Shown one piece after another: positions 1 through 7,410 of a stretch of DNA of 64,000 bases. Location of the stretch: contig NZ_FUZE01000001.1 in the NCBI RefSeq assembly GCF_900168205.1, forward strand, positions 620,001 to 684,000, written 5' to 3'. A program made the translations under genes and the position numbers. Origin of the DNA: Chryseobacterium balustinum. GTDB taxonomy: Bacteria; Bacteroidota; Bacteroidia; Flavobacteriales; Weeksellaceae. Position 1 is the stretch's first letter; each line of letters starts with the position of its first letter. The notes beneath the pieces are model-generated. The model had not been told where the DNA came from. It saw only the letters and a program-made list of their open reading frames with translations, and did not search any database.

Positions 1-25
1 GAATAAAATATGTGAAAGAAATTGA

Positions 26-38
26 GCTCCATAGGAGC
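26..38. repeat. short intergenic hairpin GCTCC-ATA-GGAGC
   Basis: A 5-bp stem with a 3-nt loop lies upstream of the MoxR gene. It resembles the small CTCC/GGAG hairpins seen at 35615-35637 in this window. It is too weak to be a terminator, and it is probably a remnant of a dispersed intergenic repeat. Confidence 0.3.
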
Positions 39-78
39 GAAACGTCAAAGCATTCAAAAGCAATAAAAACAAAATAGT

Positions 79-1119
79 ATGGAAAATTATGATGGACAGA
101 ATTTAGAAAATCAAAATTCTATCAATTTAAATAAAGAAACAAAAGATCAGAGCCAATTTGAATCAAGAATTGATATGATTGAGCTTCGTGAAAGTTTAAA
201 TAAAGTAAAAACGGAGATTGCAAAAGTAATTGTCGGTCAGGAAGATATGGTCGAACATCTTTTAGCTGCTCTGCTTTCAAATGGTCATGTTTTGATTGAA
301 GGTGTTCCGGGAGTTGCAAAAACTATTACGGCAAAATTACTGTCAAAAACTATTGATGTTGATTTTAGCAGAATACAGTTTACGCCAGATTTGATGCCTT
401 CAGATATTTTGGGAACCTCAATTTTCAGCATGAAAAATTCTGAATTTGAGTTTAAAAAAGGACCTATTTTCTCAAGTTTCATTCTGATTGATGAAATCAA
501 CCGTTCTCCGGCAAAAACTCAGGCGGCTTTGTTTGAAGTAATGGAGGAGAAGCAGATTACAATTGACGGAACCCGTTACGAAATGGATGAACCTTTTCTT
601 GTTGTTGCAACTCAAAATCCGATTGAGCACGAAGGAACTTACCGACTTCCTGAAGCTCAGCTTGACCGATTTTTATTCAAAATTAATGTAGGTTATCCCA
701 ACCTTGAGCAGGAAATTGCGATTATCAAAAATCAGCATGACAACAGACTTGAAGACAAGACTGAAGCGGTAAACAAAGTGATTACAGCACAACAGTTAAA
801 TAATTATCAGAAATTAGTAAAAGAAATAATTGTTGAGTCTCAACTGATCGAATACATCGCTAAAATCATCATCAATACAAGAGAAAATCAGTTTTTATAT
901 TTGGGAGCTTCACCAAGAGCAAGTTTGGCATTATTAACGGCTTCAAAAGCTTTTGCAGCTTTAAGAGGGAGAGATTTTGTAACTCCGGAAGATATCAAAG
1001 AAGCGAGTTACGCAGTTTTAAGACATAGAGTGATCGTTTCTCCTGAAAGAGAAATGGAAGGTTTGACTGCCGATGAAATTATTCGCCAGATTTTAGAAGG
1101 AATAGAGATTCCGAGGTAG
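79..1119 (+). CDS. MoxR family AAA+ ATPase
   Basis: This is a cytoplasmic AAA+ chaperone-like ATPase of the MoxR group, which in this phylum is normally encoded beside DUF58 and von Willebrand/BatA-type proteins and is thought to help mature envelope or stress proteins. The sequence shows a Walker A (GVPGVAKT, residues 75-82), Walker B (ILIDEIN, 135-141) and sensor-1 segment (ATQNP, 177-181). The C-terminal lid ends in a conserved helical region. At 346 residues its length is normal; the first 40 residues are a polar, family-variable extension. Its usual partner DUF58 follows at 1583, but a four-helix-bundle gene has been interposed. The family call is firm; the client proteins are unknown. 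Confidence 0.95.
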   Translation: MENYDGQNLENQNSINLNKETKDQSQFESRIDMIELRESLNKVKTEIAKVIVGQEDMVEHLLAALLSNGHVLIEGVPGVAKTITAKLLSKTIDVDFSRIQFTPDLMPSDILGTSIFSMKNSEFEFKKGPIFSSFILIDEINRSPAKTQAALFEVMEEKQITIDGTRYEMDEPFLVVATQNPIEHEGTYRLPEAQLDRFLFKINVGYPNLEQEIAIIKNQHDNRLEDKTEAVNKVITAQQLNNYQKLVKEIIVESQLIEYIAKIIINTRENQFLYLGASPRASLALLTASKAFAALRGRDFVTPEDIKEASYAVLRHRVIVSPEREMEGLTADEIIRQILEGIEIPR

Positions 1120-1124
1120 TTTAC

Positions 1125-1583
1125 AGGTAGGAGATTTTAGGTTATAGGTAATGATTCGAGTTTTAAATTTTCAGGTATGGCTAATTTTAAAGAACTTTTG
1201 GTTTGGCAAAAATCGATAAATTTTGTAACTGAAATTTATGAATTGACAAATGATTTTCCTAAAAATGAAATGTATGGATTGACATCACAAATCAGAAGAG
1301 CTTCAATTTCAATTCCGTCTAATATTGCTGAAGGAAACTCAAGAAGAAGTGTTGCTGATTATTTACAATTTCTAAAAATAGCAAGAGGAAGTTGCGCTGA
1401 AGTCGAAACCCAATTAATTATTGCCCAAAATCTTAAATTTTTAAGTGAAGAACATTATTTAAAATTAAATCAAGACATCATTGAAATTTCAAAAATGCTA
1501 AACGGACTTATCAATTCATTAAAATAACTTAAAACATTTTAACGGGATTTAACTGCAACCTAAAACCTAAAAATCTGCAACCT
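1125..1583 (+). mobile_element. putative inverted-repeat cassette carrying a four-helix-bundle gene
   Basis: The left arm (1125-1149, beginning AGGTAGGAGATTTTAGG) begins six bases after the MoxR stop. The right arm (1558-1583, ending AAAATCTGCAACCT) is its imperfect inverse complement, about 22 matches over 25-26 positions with one gap. The only gene inside is the S23/IVP-family ORF. The right arm ends on the first base of the TTG start codon of the DUF58 gene. The arrangement (inverted repeat, S23-type ORF, inverted repeat) parallels the intervening sequences of 23S rRNA genes, but here it sits in a protein operon. That it is mobile is an inference. Confidence 0.5.
1177..1527 (+). CDS. four helix bundle protein (S23/IVP family)
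   Basis: This 116-residue protein has the signature of the family first found as the ORF of 23S rRNA intervening sequences: an N-terminal VWQK motif, a central stretch GLTSQIRRASISIPSNIAEG (residues about 44-63), and the RGS-x-AEVETQL segment (about 80-90). The fold is a four-helix bundle that forms pentamers in solved relatives; the molecular function is unknown. The gene sits between moxR and DUF58, which are usually adjacent, and it is flanked by inverted repeats. A paralogue lies at 11480 in a similar position between two metH halves. The family call is secure; the role is not known. Confidence 0.9.
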   Translation: MANFKELLVWQKSINFVTEIYELTNDFPKNEMYGLTSQIRRASISIPSNIAEGNSRRSVADYLQFLKIARGSCAEVETQLIIAQNLKFLSEEHYLKLNQDIIEISKMLNGLINSLK

Positions 1584-2905
1584 TGAAGAATCTATATATC
1601 AATACCCGCTTTTTTTTCGCACTCATCGGTGTAGGAATGCTTTATGTTTTGGCATTTTTCTTTCCGTTTTTTATGATTTTAGGGCATGGACTTTTATTAT
1701 TGATTTTCCTTACAATTTTTGTTGATTATTTGCTTGTTTTCAGACAAAAAGATGCTGTTTTAGCACAAAGAATTTTGCCTGAAAAATTGTCAAATGGTGA
1801 TGAAAATGCAGTGAAAGTTGATATTAAAAATAATTACAGTTTTAAAATCAATGTAAAGGTTATTGATGAAATTCCATTTCAGTTTCAGAAACGAGATTTT
1901 TTAATTAAAAAAGAAATTCAGTCCGGGAAAAATACACTGTTTCAATATTTTCTTGAACCGAAAGAACGTGGAGAATACAATTTCGGAGCTTTAAATGTTT
2001 ATGCTTCGTCGCCCATTGGTTTCGTTTCAAAAAGATTTATATTTCAGAAAGATACTTCGTTAGCTTCTTATCCGTCATTTGTTCATTTAAGAAAGTATGA
2101 GTTGATGGCGCTTCAGAATGAATTTCTTTTAGGCGGAATCAAAAAAATAAGAAAGCTGGGACATACGATGGAATTTGAGCAGATCAAAGAATATGTTCCC
2201 GGAGATGATGTAAGAACGATCAACTGGAAAGCGACCTCAAAGACCAATCGTCTGATGGTGAATCAGTTTCAGGATGAAAAATCCCAACGTATCTTTATGT
2301 TGATTGACAAAGGAAGAACGATGAAAATGCCTTTTAATGGCTTAAGCCTTCTCGATTATTCAATTAATGCAACCATGGCACTTTCTCATATTATTTTGAA
2401 AAAAGGAGACCGCGCCGGAATGATGACTTTTTCGAAGAAAGCCGAAAATAAAGTCGCTGCCGAAAATAAATCAGGTCAATTAAGAAAAATTTCTGAATCT
2501 TTATATAACATTAAAACTGATTTTTTTGAGAGTGATTTCAACAGGTTGTACCAAGATGTAAAATACTCGATTAATCAGAGAAGCTTGGTTTTGCTTTTTA
2601 CCAATTTTGAAACGTTGGATGGTTTAAACAGGCAAATGAAATATTTGAGAGGAATTGCCAAAAACCATTTATTGGTCGTAGTTTTCTTTAAAAATACTGA
2701 AATTCAAAAATTAATTCATACCCATCCTGAAAGTATGCAGGGAATTTATGACGAAATTATTGCCGAAAAATTTGAATTTGAAAAAAAACTCATCATTCAG
2801 GAATTAAGAAAGTACGGAATTTACTCAGTTTACACACTTCCCGAAAATCTAAATGTTGATGTGATTAATAAATATCTTGAGATTAAAGCAAGAGGGATTT
2901 TGTAG
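1583..2905 (+). CDS. DUF58 domain-containing protein
   Basis: A membrane-anchored DUF58 protein, the usual partner of MoxR ATPases. Two hydrophobic segments occupy roughly residues 8-50. The C-terminal half carries the DUF58 signature EYVPGDDVRTINWKAT (about residues 205-220) followed by a von Willebrand-A-like core (FMLIDKGRTM). The length of 440 residues is normal. The start is TTG: no in-frame ATG precedes the first transmembrane helix, and the TTG abuts the right arm of the inverted-repeat cassette, which suggests that insertion may have replaced the original start. The family call is strong; the function is unproven. Confidence 0.92.
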   Translation: MKNLYINTRFFFALIGVGMLYVLAFFFPFFMILGHGLLLLIFLTIFVDYLLVFRQKDAVLAQRILPEKLSNGDENAVKVDIKNNYSFKINVKVIDEIPFQFQKRDFLIKKEIQSGKNTLFQYFLEPKERGEYNFGALNVYASSPIGFVSKRFIFQKDTSLASYPSFVHLRKYELMALQNEFLLGGIKKIRKLGHTMEFEQIKEYVPGDDVRTINWKATSKTNRLMVNQFQDEKSQRIFMLIDKGRTMKMPFNGLSLLDYSINATMALSHIILKKGDRAGMMTFSKKAENKVAAENKSGQLRKISESLYNIKTDFFESDFNRLYQDVKYSINQRSLVLLFTNFETLDGLNRQMKYLRGIAKNHLLVVVFFKNTEIQKLIHTHPESMQGIYDEIIAEKFEFEKKLIIQELRKYGIYSVYTLPENLNVDVINKYLEIKARGIL

Positions 2906-2929
2906 ATTTGCAATAAGAAATAAACAATA

Positions 2930-3355
2930 ATGAAAATAACACTTAACCGAATAAACGACGATTTTTTATTTGAATGTACCAATGCTCATGGAAATTCAAT
3001 TTTATTAGATAATACATCTCAACCAGGCGCAAAAGGTGTTTCACCAATGGAAAGTGTTTTGATGGCAGTTGCGGGTTGCAGCGGAATTGATGTTGTTTCT
3101 ATTTTGAAAAAACAGAGACAGGAAATTATAGATTTCAAAGCTGAAGTAGAAGGCGAAAGAGTTGCTGTAGATGATGCAAAACCATTCAAATCAATTAATG
3201 TAAAGTTTTTATTGGAAGGAAATATCGATCCTAAAAAAGCTTTAAAAGCATCAGAATTATCTTTTGAAAAATATTGTTCAGTTTCAAAAACACTTGAACC
3301 CAATGTAGAAATCGGGTATGAAGTTTTTGTAAACGGAGAGAAAGTTGAGAAATAA
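2930..3355 (+). CDS. OsmC family protein
   Basis: A 141-residue OsmC/Ohr-type protein. This family reduces organic hydroperoxides with a pair of reactive cysteines. Both are present: Cys50 in AVAGCSGIDV and Cys116 in FEKYCSVSKTL. The arrangement and size fit the general OsmC subgroup (YhfA-like) rather than Ohr. It follows DUF58 by 24 nt and could be co-transcribed with it; a long hairpin terminator lies immediately downstream. The substrate is unknown; in this group the electron donor may be lipoylated protein or, in bacillithiol producers, another low-molecular-weight thiol. Confidence 0.9.
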   Translation: MKITLNRINDDFLFECTNAHGNSILLDNTSQPGAKGVSPMESVLMAVAGCSGIDVVSILKKQRQEIIDFKAEVEGERVAVDDAKPFKSINVKFLLEGNIDPKKALKASELSFEKYCSVSKTLEPNVEIGYEVFVNGEKVEK

Positions 3356-3368
3356 AGTGATAGAGTTT

Positions 3369-3420
3369 TAGTGTTTGAGAGTTATTGAAAATTTTACTTA
3401 TTCATAACTCTCAAACACTA
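3369..3420. terminator. long inverted repeat between convergent genes
   Basis: The arms at 3369-3389 and 3401-3420 share 17 uninterrupted base pairs (TAGTGTTTGAGAGTTAT) and continue after one bulge. They lie between the convergent OsmC and glucosidase genes and probably terminate both. The stem is longer than most terminators here, and its core TTTTAGTGTTTG also occurs in the left arm of the cassette at 11436, so it may be a solo repeat put to use as a terminator. Confidence 0.7.
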
Positions 3421-3443
3421 TTCACTCAAACCCTTCAACCTGA

Positions 3444-6056
3444 TTACGCCAGTCTTGGCTTCATTAATTTAGCCACAGTTGCAGTCCATCCTGTTTGGTG
3501 AGAAGCTCCAACTCCGCGACCATTATCTCCGTGGAAATATTCATAAAATGTGATGTAATCTTTGAAGTTCGGGTCATAATTAAATTTATAATTACCACCG
3601 TTGAAGGCACGTTGTCCGCTTTCATCTTTTAGAAAAATAGAGCAGAGTCTTCCGCTGATATTTTGGGCAACTTCATCTAAGTTTTTCTTTTCACCACTTC
3701 CGGTAGGGAATTCCACTTTTAAGCTGTTTCCATAATAAAAATGGAAGCGTTGTAAACTTTCAACAATCAGGAAATTAATCGGAAACCAAATGGGGCCTCG
3801 CCAATTACTGTTTCCGCCAAACATTCTGCTATCACTTTCCGCAGGCGTATAATAAACGACATTTTTGTTGCCGTGAACTGTAAACACAAACGGGTTTTCT
3901 TCATAAACCTTCGACATGGCCCGGATTCCATAAGAACTTAGAAATTCTTTTTCATCCAACATTCTGGTCAAAACTTTTGTAAGTCTATTTTTACGGAGAA
4001 TACTCATGAGATGTTTTCTGCCGCTTCCTTCTTCGTCCCAGTGAGAAACTAAAGAAGTTAATTCAGGTTTGTTTTTTAAAACCCAATCCATTCTTTCACG
4101 GAAATTAGGCATCTTACTCAGTAAATGGTGGTCGATAATTTCAACTGCAAACAAGGGAATAAGCCCAACGATACTTCTCAATCTTAAAGAAACACTTTCT
4201 CCGTTTGCCAACTGTAAAACGTCGTAAAAGAAACCATCTTCTTCGTTCCATAGACCTTCTTTGCCTTCACCCATGTTTTCCATCGCTTCGGCAATATAAA
4301 GATAATGTTCAAAAAACTTGATGGCCATATCTTCGTAAACCTGATAATATTGAGCCAATTCCATAGCAATTCGCATCATGTTTAGCGCGTACATCGCCAT
4401 CCAACTCGTTCCGTCGGCTTGCTCAAGATGTTCGCCATCTTTCAGCTCCATATTTCGGTCAAAAGCACCGATGTTATCCAGTCCTAAAAATCCGCCACCG
4501 AAAATATTTTTACCGTTTTTATCTTTTCTGTTGACCCACCAGGTAAAATTGAGAAGAAGCTTTTGAAAAACTTTTTCAAGGAATAAAAGATCAGGTTTGC
4601 CGTTTGTTTTTTCATCAATTTTAAAAACCCTGAAACACGACCATGCATGAACAGGCGGATTAACATCGCTCAAATTCCATTCATAAGCAGGCATTTGTCC
4701 GTTTGGATGCATATACCATTCTTTGGTAAGCAAAAGCAATTGATTTTTCGCAAAACCGGCATCAATAATGGCAAACGGGACACAATGGAATGCCAAATCC
4801 CAAGTCGCATACCAAGGATATTCCCATTTATCGGGCATTGAGATGATATCTTTATTGTGAAGATGTTCCCATTCGGTGTTTCTTACATAATGATTAAAAT
4901 CTCTCGGAGCTTCATAATTTGGGTCGCCTTTCAGCCATTTTCCGACATTGTAATGATAGAATTGTTTGTTCCAAAGAAGTCCTGCAAAAGCCTGTCTTTG
5001 TACATTTTTTTCATCATCATTAAATATATCCTGCTGAATTTCATCATAAAATTCATTCGCTTCATTATTTCTTGCATTAAAAATATCATCAAACTGATAA
5101 AAAGCATCATCCATATCATAAGGCGATAACCTGAATTCAAAAACTTCAGACTGACCAGCTTCGATAGTTTCATCAATGATGAAAGCAGCTTTTGTTCCTT
5201 TTTTTTCGGGATTTACAGTGTTTTGCTGATGAATAATATAATCGTTGATTCCGTCTTTATAGTAAGTGTTTTCTACAGACGGAGTTCCATGAAGTTTAGG
5301 ATTATTGGTTTCATTTTCACAGAAAACCTGTTCCGCATTTTTCTTTTTTGAATAAAACTTTTTGATGGGAATACTGTCGTGAACAATGTTGATGCAACCT
5401 TCTTTTCCTCCTACTGTCTGACCTTTGTATTCATTATAACCCCACTTCCAGTTATTTCTAAACCAGGCTGTAGGTAAGATAATAATGGGAGCAGCTTTGT
5501 CGCTTCTGTTGCAAACAGTAACACGTATTAAAATGTCATGAGCGTCAGATTTACAGTATTCTATGAAAATGTCAAAATATTCATCTTTGTCAAATATCCC
5601 TGTATCGAAAAGCTCATATTCAGGTTCTTTTTTGGTACGTCTTGCGTTTTCAGCTACGATATCGTCATAAGGAAACTCATTGATAGGATATTTGTACACC
5701 ATTTTCATATAGCTGTGAGTAGGTGTATTATCCAAATAGTAGAAAATTTCTTTAATGTCTTCTCCGTGATTTCCCTGAGGATTGCTCAGTCCGAAAAAGC
5801 GTTCTTTTATTCTTTTATCTTTTTTATTCCAGAATGAGAGTGCAAAACAGAAAATCTGTTTAGGATCTGAAATCCCTGCAATGCCTTCTTCTCCCCATCG
5901 ATAAGTGTGGCTTTCTGCAATATCATGGTTGGCAAAATGCCATGCATTTCCGTTGGGGCTGTAGTCCTCACGCACATTTCCCCATTGTCTGTTGCTTACA
6001 TAAGGTCCCCAGTTTTTCCAATCTTTATCTTGTAATCTTTGCTTTTCGATATTCAT
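3444..6056 (-). CDS. GH63-like glucosidase (MGH1-type glycoside hydrolase domain)
   Basis: A large (870 residue) cytoplasmic glycoside hydrolase with no signal peptide. The N-terminal beta-sandwich region contains GEEGIAGISDPKQ (about residues 54-66), and the C-terminal (alpha/alpha)6 barrel carries the clade motifs NSNWRGPIWFPINFL and HQTGWTATVAKL typical of the mannosylglycerate hydrolase/GH63-like group. Such proteins are usually annotated as glucosidases, but substrates are rarely tested. It is a single-gene unit on the minus strand, with a terminator shared with OsmC; its 5' leader holds an AGCCAT hairpin also seen downstream of the SAM riboswitch. The family call is good; the substrate is uncertain. 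Confidence 0.85.
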   Translation of the reverse strand: MNIEKQRLQDKDWKNWGPYVSNRQWGNVREDYSPNGNAWHFANHDIAESHTYRWGEEGIAGISDPKQIFCFALSFWNKKDKRIKERFFGLSNPQGNHGEDIKEIFYYLDNTPTHSYMKMVYKYPINEFPYDDIVAENARRTKKEPEYELFDTGIFDKDEYFDIFIEYCKSDAHDILIRVTVCNRSDKAAPIIILPTAWFRNNWKWGYNEYKGQTVGGKEGCINIVHDSIPIKKFYSKKKNAEQVFCENETNNPKLHGTPSVENTYYKDGINDYIIHQQNTVNPEKKGTKAAFIIDETIEAGQSEVFEFRLSPYDMDDAFYQFDDIFNARNNEANEFYDEIQQDIFNDDEKNVQRQAFAGLLWNKQFYHYNVGKWLKGDPNYEAPRDFNHYVRNTEWEHLHNKDIISMPDKWEYPWYATWDLAFHCVPFAIIDAGFAKNQLLLLTKEWYMHPNGQMPAYEWNLSDVNPPVHAWSCFRVFKIDEKTNGKPDLLFLEKVFQKLLLNFTWWVNRKDKNGKNIFGGGFLGLDNIGAFDRNMELKDGEHLEQADGTSWMAMYALNMMRIAMELAQYYQVYEDMAIKFFEHYLYIAEAMENMGEGKEGLWNEEDGFFYDVLQLANGESVSLRLRSIVGLIPLFAVEIIDHHLLSKMPNFRERMDWVLKNKPELTSLVSHWDEEGSGRKHLMSILRKNRLTKVLTRMLDEKEFLSSYGIRAMSKVYEENPFVFTVHGNKNVVYYTPAESDSRMFGGNSNWRGPIWFPINFLIVESLQRFHFYYGNSLKVEFPTGSGEKKNLDEVAQNISGRLCSIFLKDESGQRAFNGGNYKFNYDPNFKDYITFYEYFHGDNGRGVGASHQTGWTATVAKLMKPRLA

Positions 6057-6060
6057 TTTC

Positions 6061-6076
6061 AGCCATTTTCATGGCT
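6061..6076. repeat. AGCCAT-TTTC-ATGGCT hairpin
   Basis: A perfect 6-bp stem followed by a T-rich tract (TTAATTTTTTT) in the 5' leader of the glucosidase gene. A near-identical hairpin with a T-rich tail occurs at 6370-6385 below the SAM riboswitch. On the plus strand both look like weak intrinsic terminators. Confidence 0.45.
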
Positions 6077-6207
6077 AAGTTAATTTTTTTGATAAATAAT
6101 TCCAATTTTTTTAATCTGAATAATTATTAACAATCTTCTCAAAACCCTGCTGCTATTACGTTTTATATTATTTGTTAATTTTTTTTAATTTTTAAAATAA
6201 AAAGTTT

Positions 6208-6215
6208 TATCTTTG
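6208..6215 (+). promoter_or_regulatory. -7 promoter box TATCTTTG of the methionine operon
   Basis: An exact match to the Bacteroidota -7 consensus TAnnTTTG, 30 bases upstream of the riboswitch. No well-spaced -33 TTG box is visible; the nearest TTTG (6171-6174) is about 33 bases away. Transcription should start near 6221, which leaves the riboswitch at the 5' end of the message. Confidence 0.6.
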
Positions 6216-6244
6216 CACCATTCGTTCATTTACATATTGAAAAT

Positions 6245-6352
6245 GTTATCAAGAAAGGTTGAGGGATATAGACCCTATGAAACCTTAGCAACCCTTTGCG
6301 CAAGCAGAGAAGGTGCTACGTTCTACCAAATAATTTATTTTGGACAGATAAC
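6245..6352 (+). promoter_or_regulatory. SAM-I (S-box) riboswitch
   Basis: The aptamer is recognisable from conserved S-box segments: GAAAGGTTGAGGGA at its 5' side, the CCCTATGAAACCTTAGCAACC junction region (6273-6293) and AAGGTGCTACGTTCTACC (6310-6327). The closing P1 helix is formed by GTTATC (6245-6250) and GATAAC (6347-6352). It binds S-adenosylmethionine and represses the downstream methionine genes when SAM is abundant. It precedes a metX-like gene, and seven co-directional genes through metF may be under its control. The hairpin at 6370 is the probable expression platform. Confidence 0.95.
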
Positions 6353-6369
6353 TTACTGAAGTTCTTTTC

Positions 6370-6404
6370 AGCCATTCTCATGGCATTTTCAAATTTATTT
6401 TTTT
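6370..6404 (+). terminator. probable expression platform hairpin of the SAM riboswitch
   Basis: AGCCAT-TCTC-ATGGCA forms a short stem 18 bases after the aptamer. The following sequence ends in TTTATTTTTTT (6394-6404), just before the TTG start at 6418. It could act as a conditional terminator or mask the ribosome entry region. The stem is only about five pairs, so the mechanism remains open. Confidence 0.45.
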
Positions 6405-6417
6405 AATAATTATAAAA

Positions 6418-7356
6418 TTGAAAACAGAACTACAACATATTAACTTTTTGTACAAAACCGATTCTCAGAGAGAATATCATATCCCGCTAAGCTATCAGCT
6501 TTTCGGGAAAGAACTCTTTTCAGCACCCATCATTTTGGTAAATCATGCCTTAACCGGAAACTCGAATGTTGCCGGAGAAAAAGGTTGGTGGAAACAACTG
6601 ATTGGCGAAAATCAGGTGATTGATACAAATAAATATACAGTGCTCTGTTTCAATATTCCCGGAAACGGTTATGATGATTTTTTTATTGACGAATATTCAG
6701 ATTTTACTCCTTCAGATATTGCTAATATATTTCTGAAAGGTCTTGAATCTTTACATATTAAAAACTTATACGCTCTGATTGGAGGATCTTTGGGTGGGGG
6801 AATTGCTTGGGAAATGCTTTCAAAGAAGCCAGATTTAGCCGAGATTTTTATTCCGATTGCCTGTGATTCTAAAACTCATGATTGGCTGCATGCACAATGT
6901 CTTGTTCAGAAATTTTTATTAAATGGAAATGATAAACCGCTACAAAAAGCCAGAATTCATGCAATGTTGTGCTACAGAACACCTCAGTCTTTAAACGACA
7001 GATTTCAAAATAAATACAATCAAGACAAACAGCAGTTTGAATCTGAAGACTGGTTAAATTATCATGGGAAATCTCTTGCCGAAAGATTTAGTTTAAAATC
7101 GTATCAACTGATGAATCATTTACTAATGAATATTAATTCAAATGAAAATAGGATGGAGAAAATTCAGGCACGAATGCACATGATCTCTGTAGATACAGAT
7201 TTGTTTTTCCCGGCTTCTGAAATTAGGAATGGCTTTGAGAAGCTAAAGGAAAATAAACAAGATGTTTTCTATCACGAGATCAAATCAATTCATGGGCATG
7301 ATGCCTTCTTAATGGAATACAGTCAATTAAATAATATCATAAATAATATTTTGTAA
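6418..7356 (+). CDS. MetX-like homoserine O-acyltransferase (alpha/beta hydrolase)
   Basis: The first enzyme of the riboswitch-controlled methionine operon, probably acylating homoserine. The alpha/beta-hydrolase catalytic triad is visible: Ser124 in the nucleophile elbow GGSLGGG, Asp261 in DTDLFFP and His294 in HGHDAF. The HALTGN segment near residue 43 forms the oxyanion region as in MetX. At 312 residues it is somewhat shorter than characterised MetX enzymes (350-380). The start is TTG; no ATG precedes the conserved core. Whether it uses acetyl- or succinyl-CoA cannot be read from the sequence with certainty. The downstream MetZ-type enzyme would be expected to use the succinyl ester. Confidence 0.85.
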   Translation: MKTELQHINFLYKTDSQREYHIPLSYQLFGKELFSAPIILVNHALTGNSNVAGEKGWWKQLIGENQVIDTNKYTVLCFNIPGNGYDDFFIDEYSDFTPSDIANIFLKGLESLHIKNLYALIGGSLGGGIAWEMLSKKPDLAEIFIPIACDSKTHDWLHAQCLVQKFLLNGNDKPLQKARIHAMLCYRTPQSLNDRFQNKYNQDKQQFESEDWLNYHGKSLAERFSLKSYQLMNHLLMNINSNENRMEKIQARMHMISVDTDLFFPASEIRNGFEKLKENKQDVFYHEIKSIHGHDAFLMEYSQLNNIINNIL

Positions 7357-7410
7357 GATAAAAGGAGTTTAAGGTAATTCCGTCTTACGAAAAAATAAAA
7401 AAGGTTACAG

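Noticed and set aside
4857..5129. A 90-codon Ile/Lys-rich open frame on the plus strand
   Set aside because: It lies antisense within the GH63-like glucosidase and has the low-complexity composition of AT-rich shadow frames.
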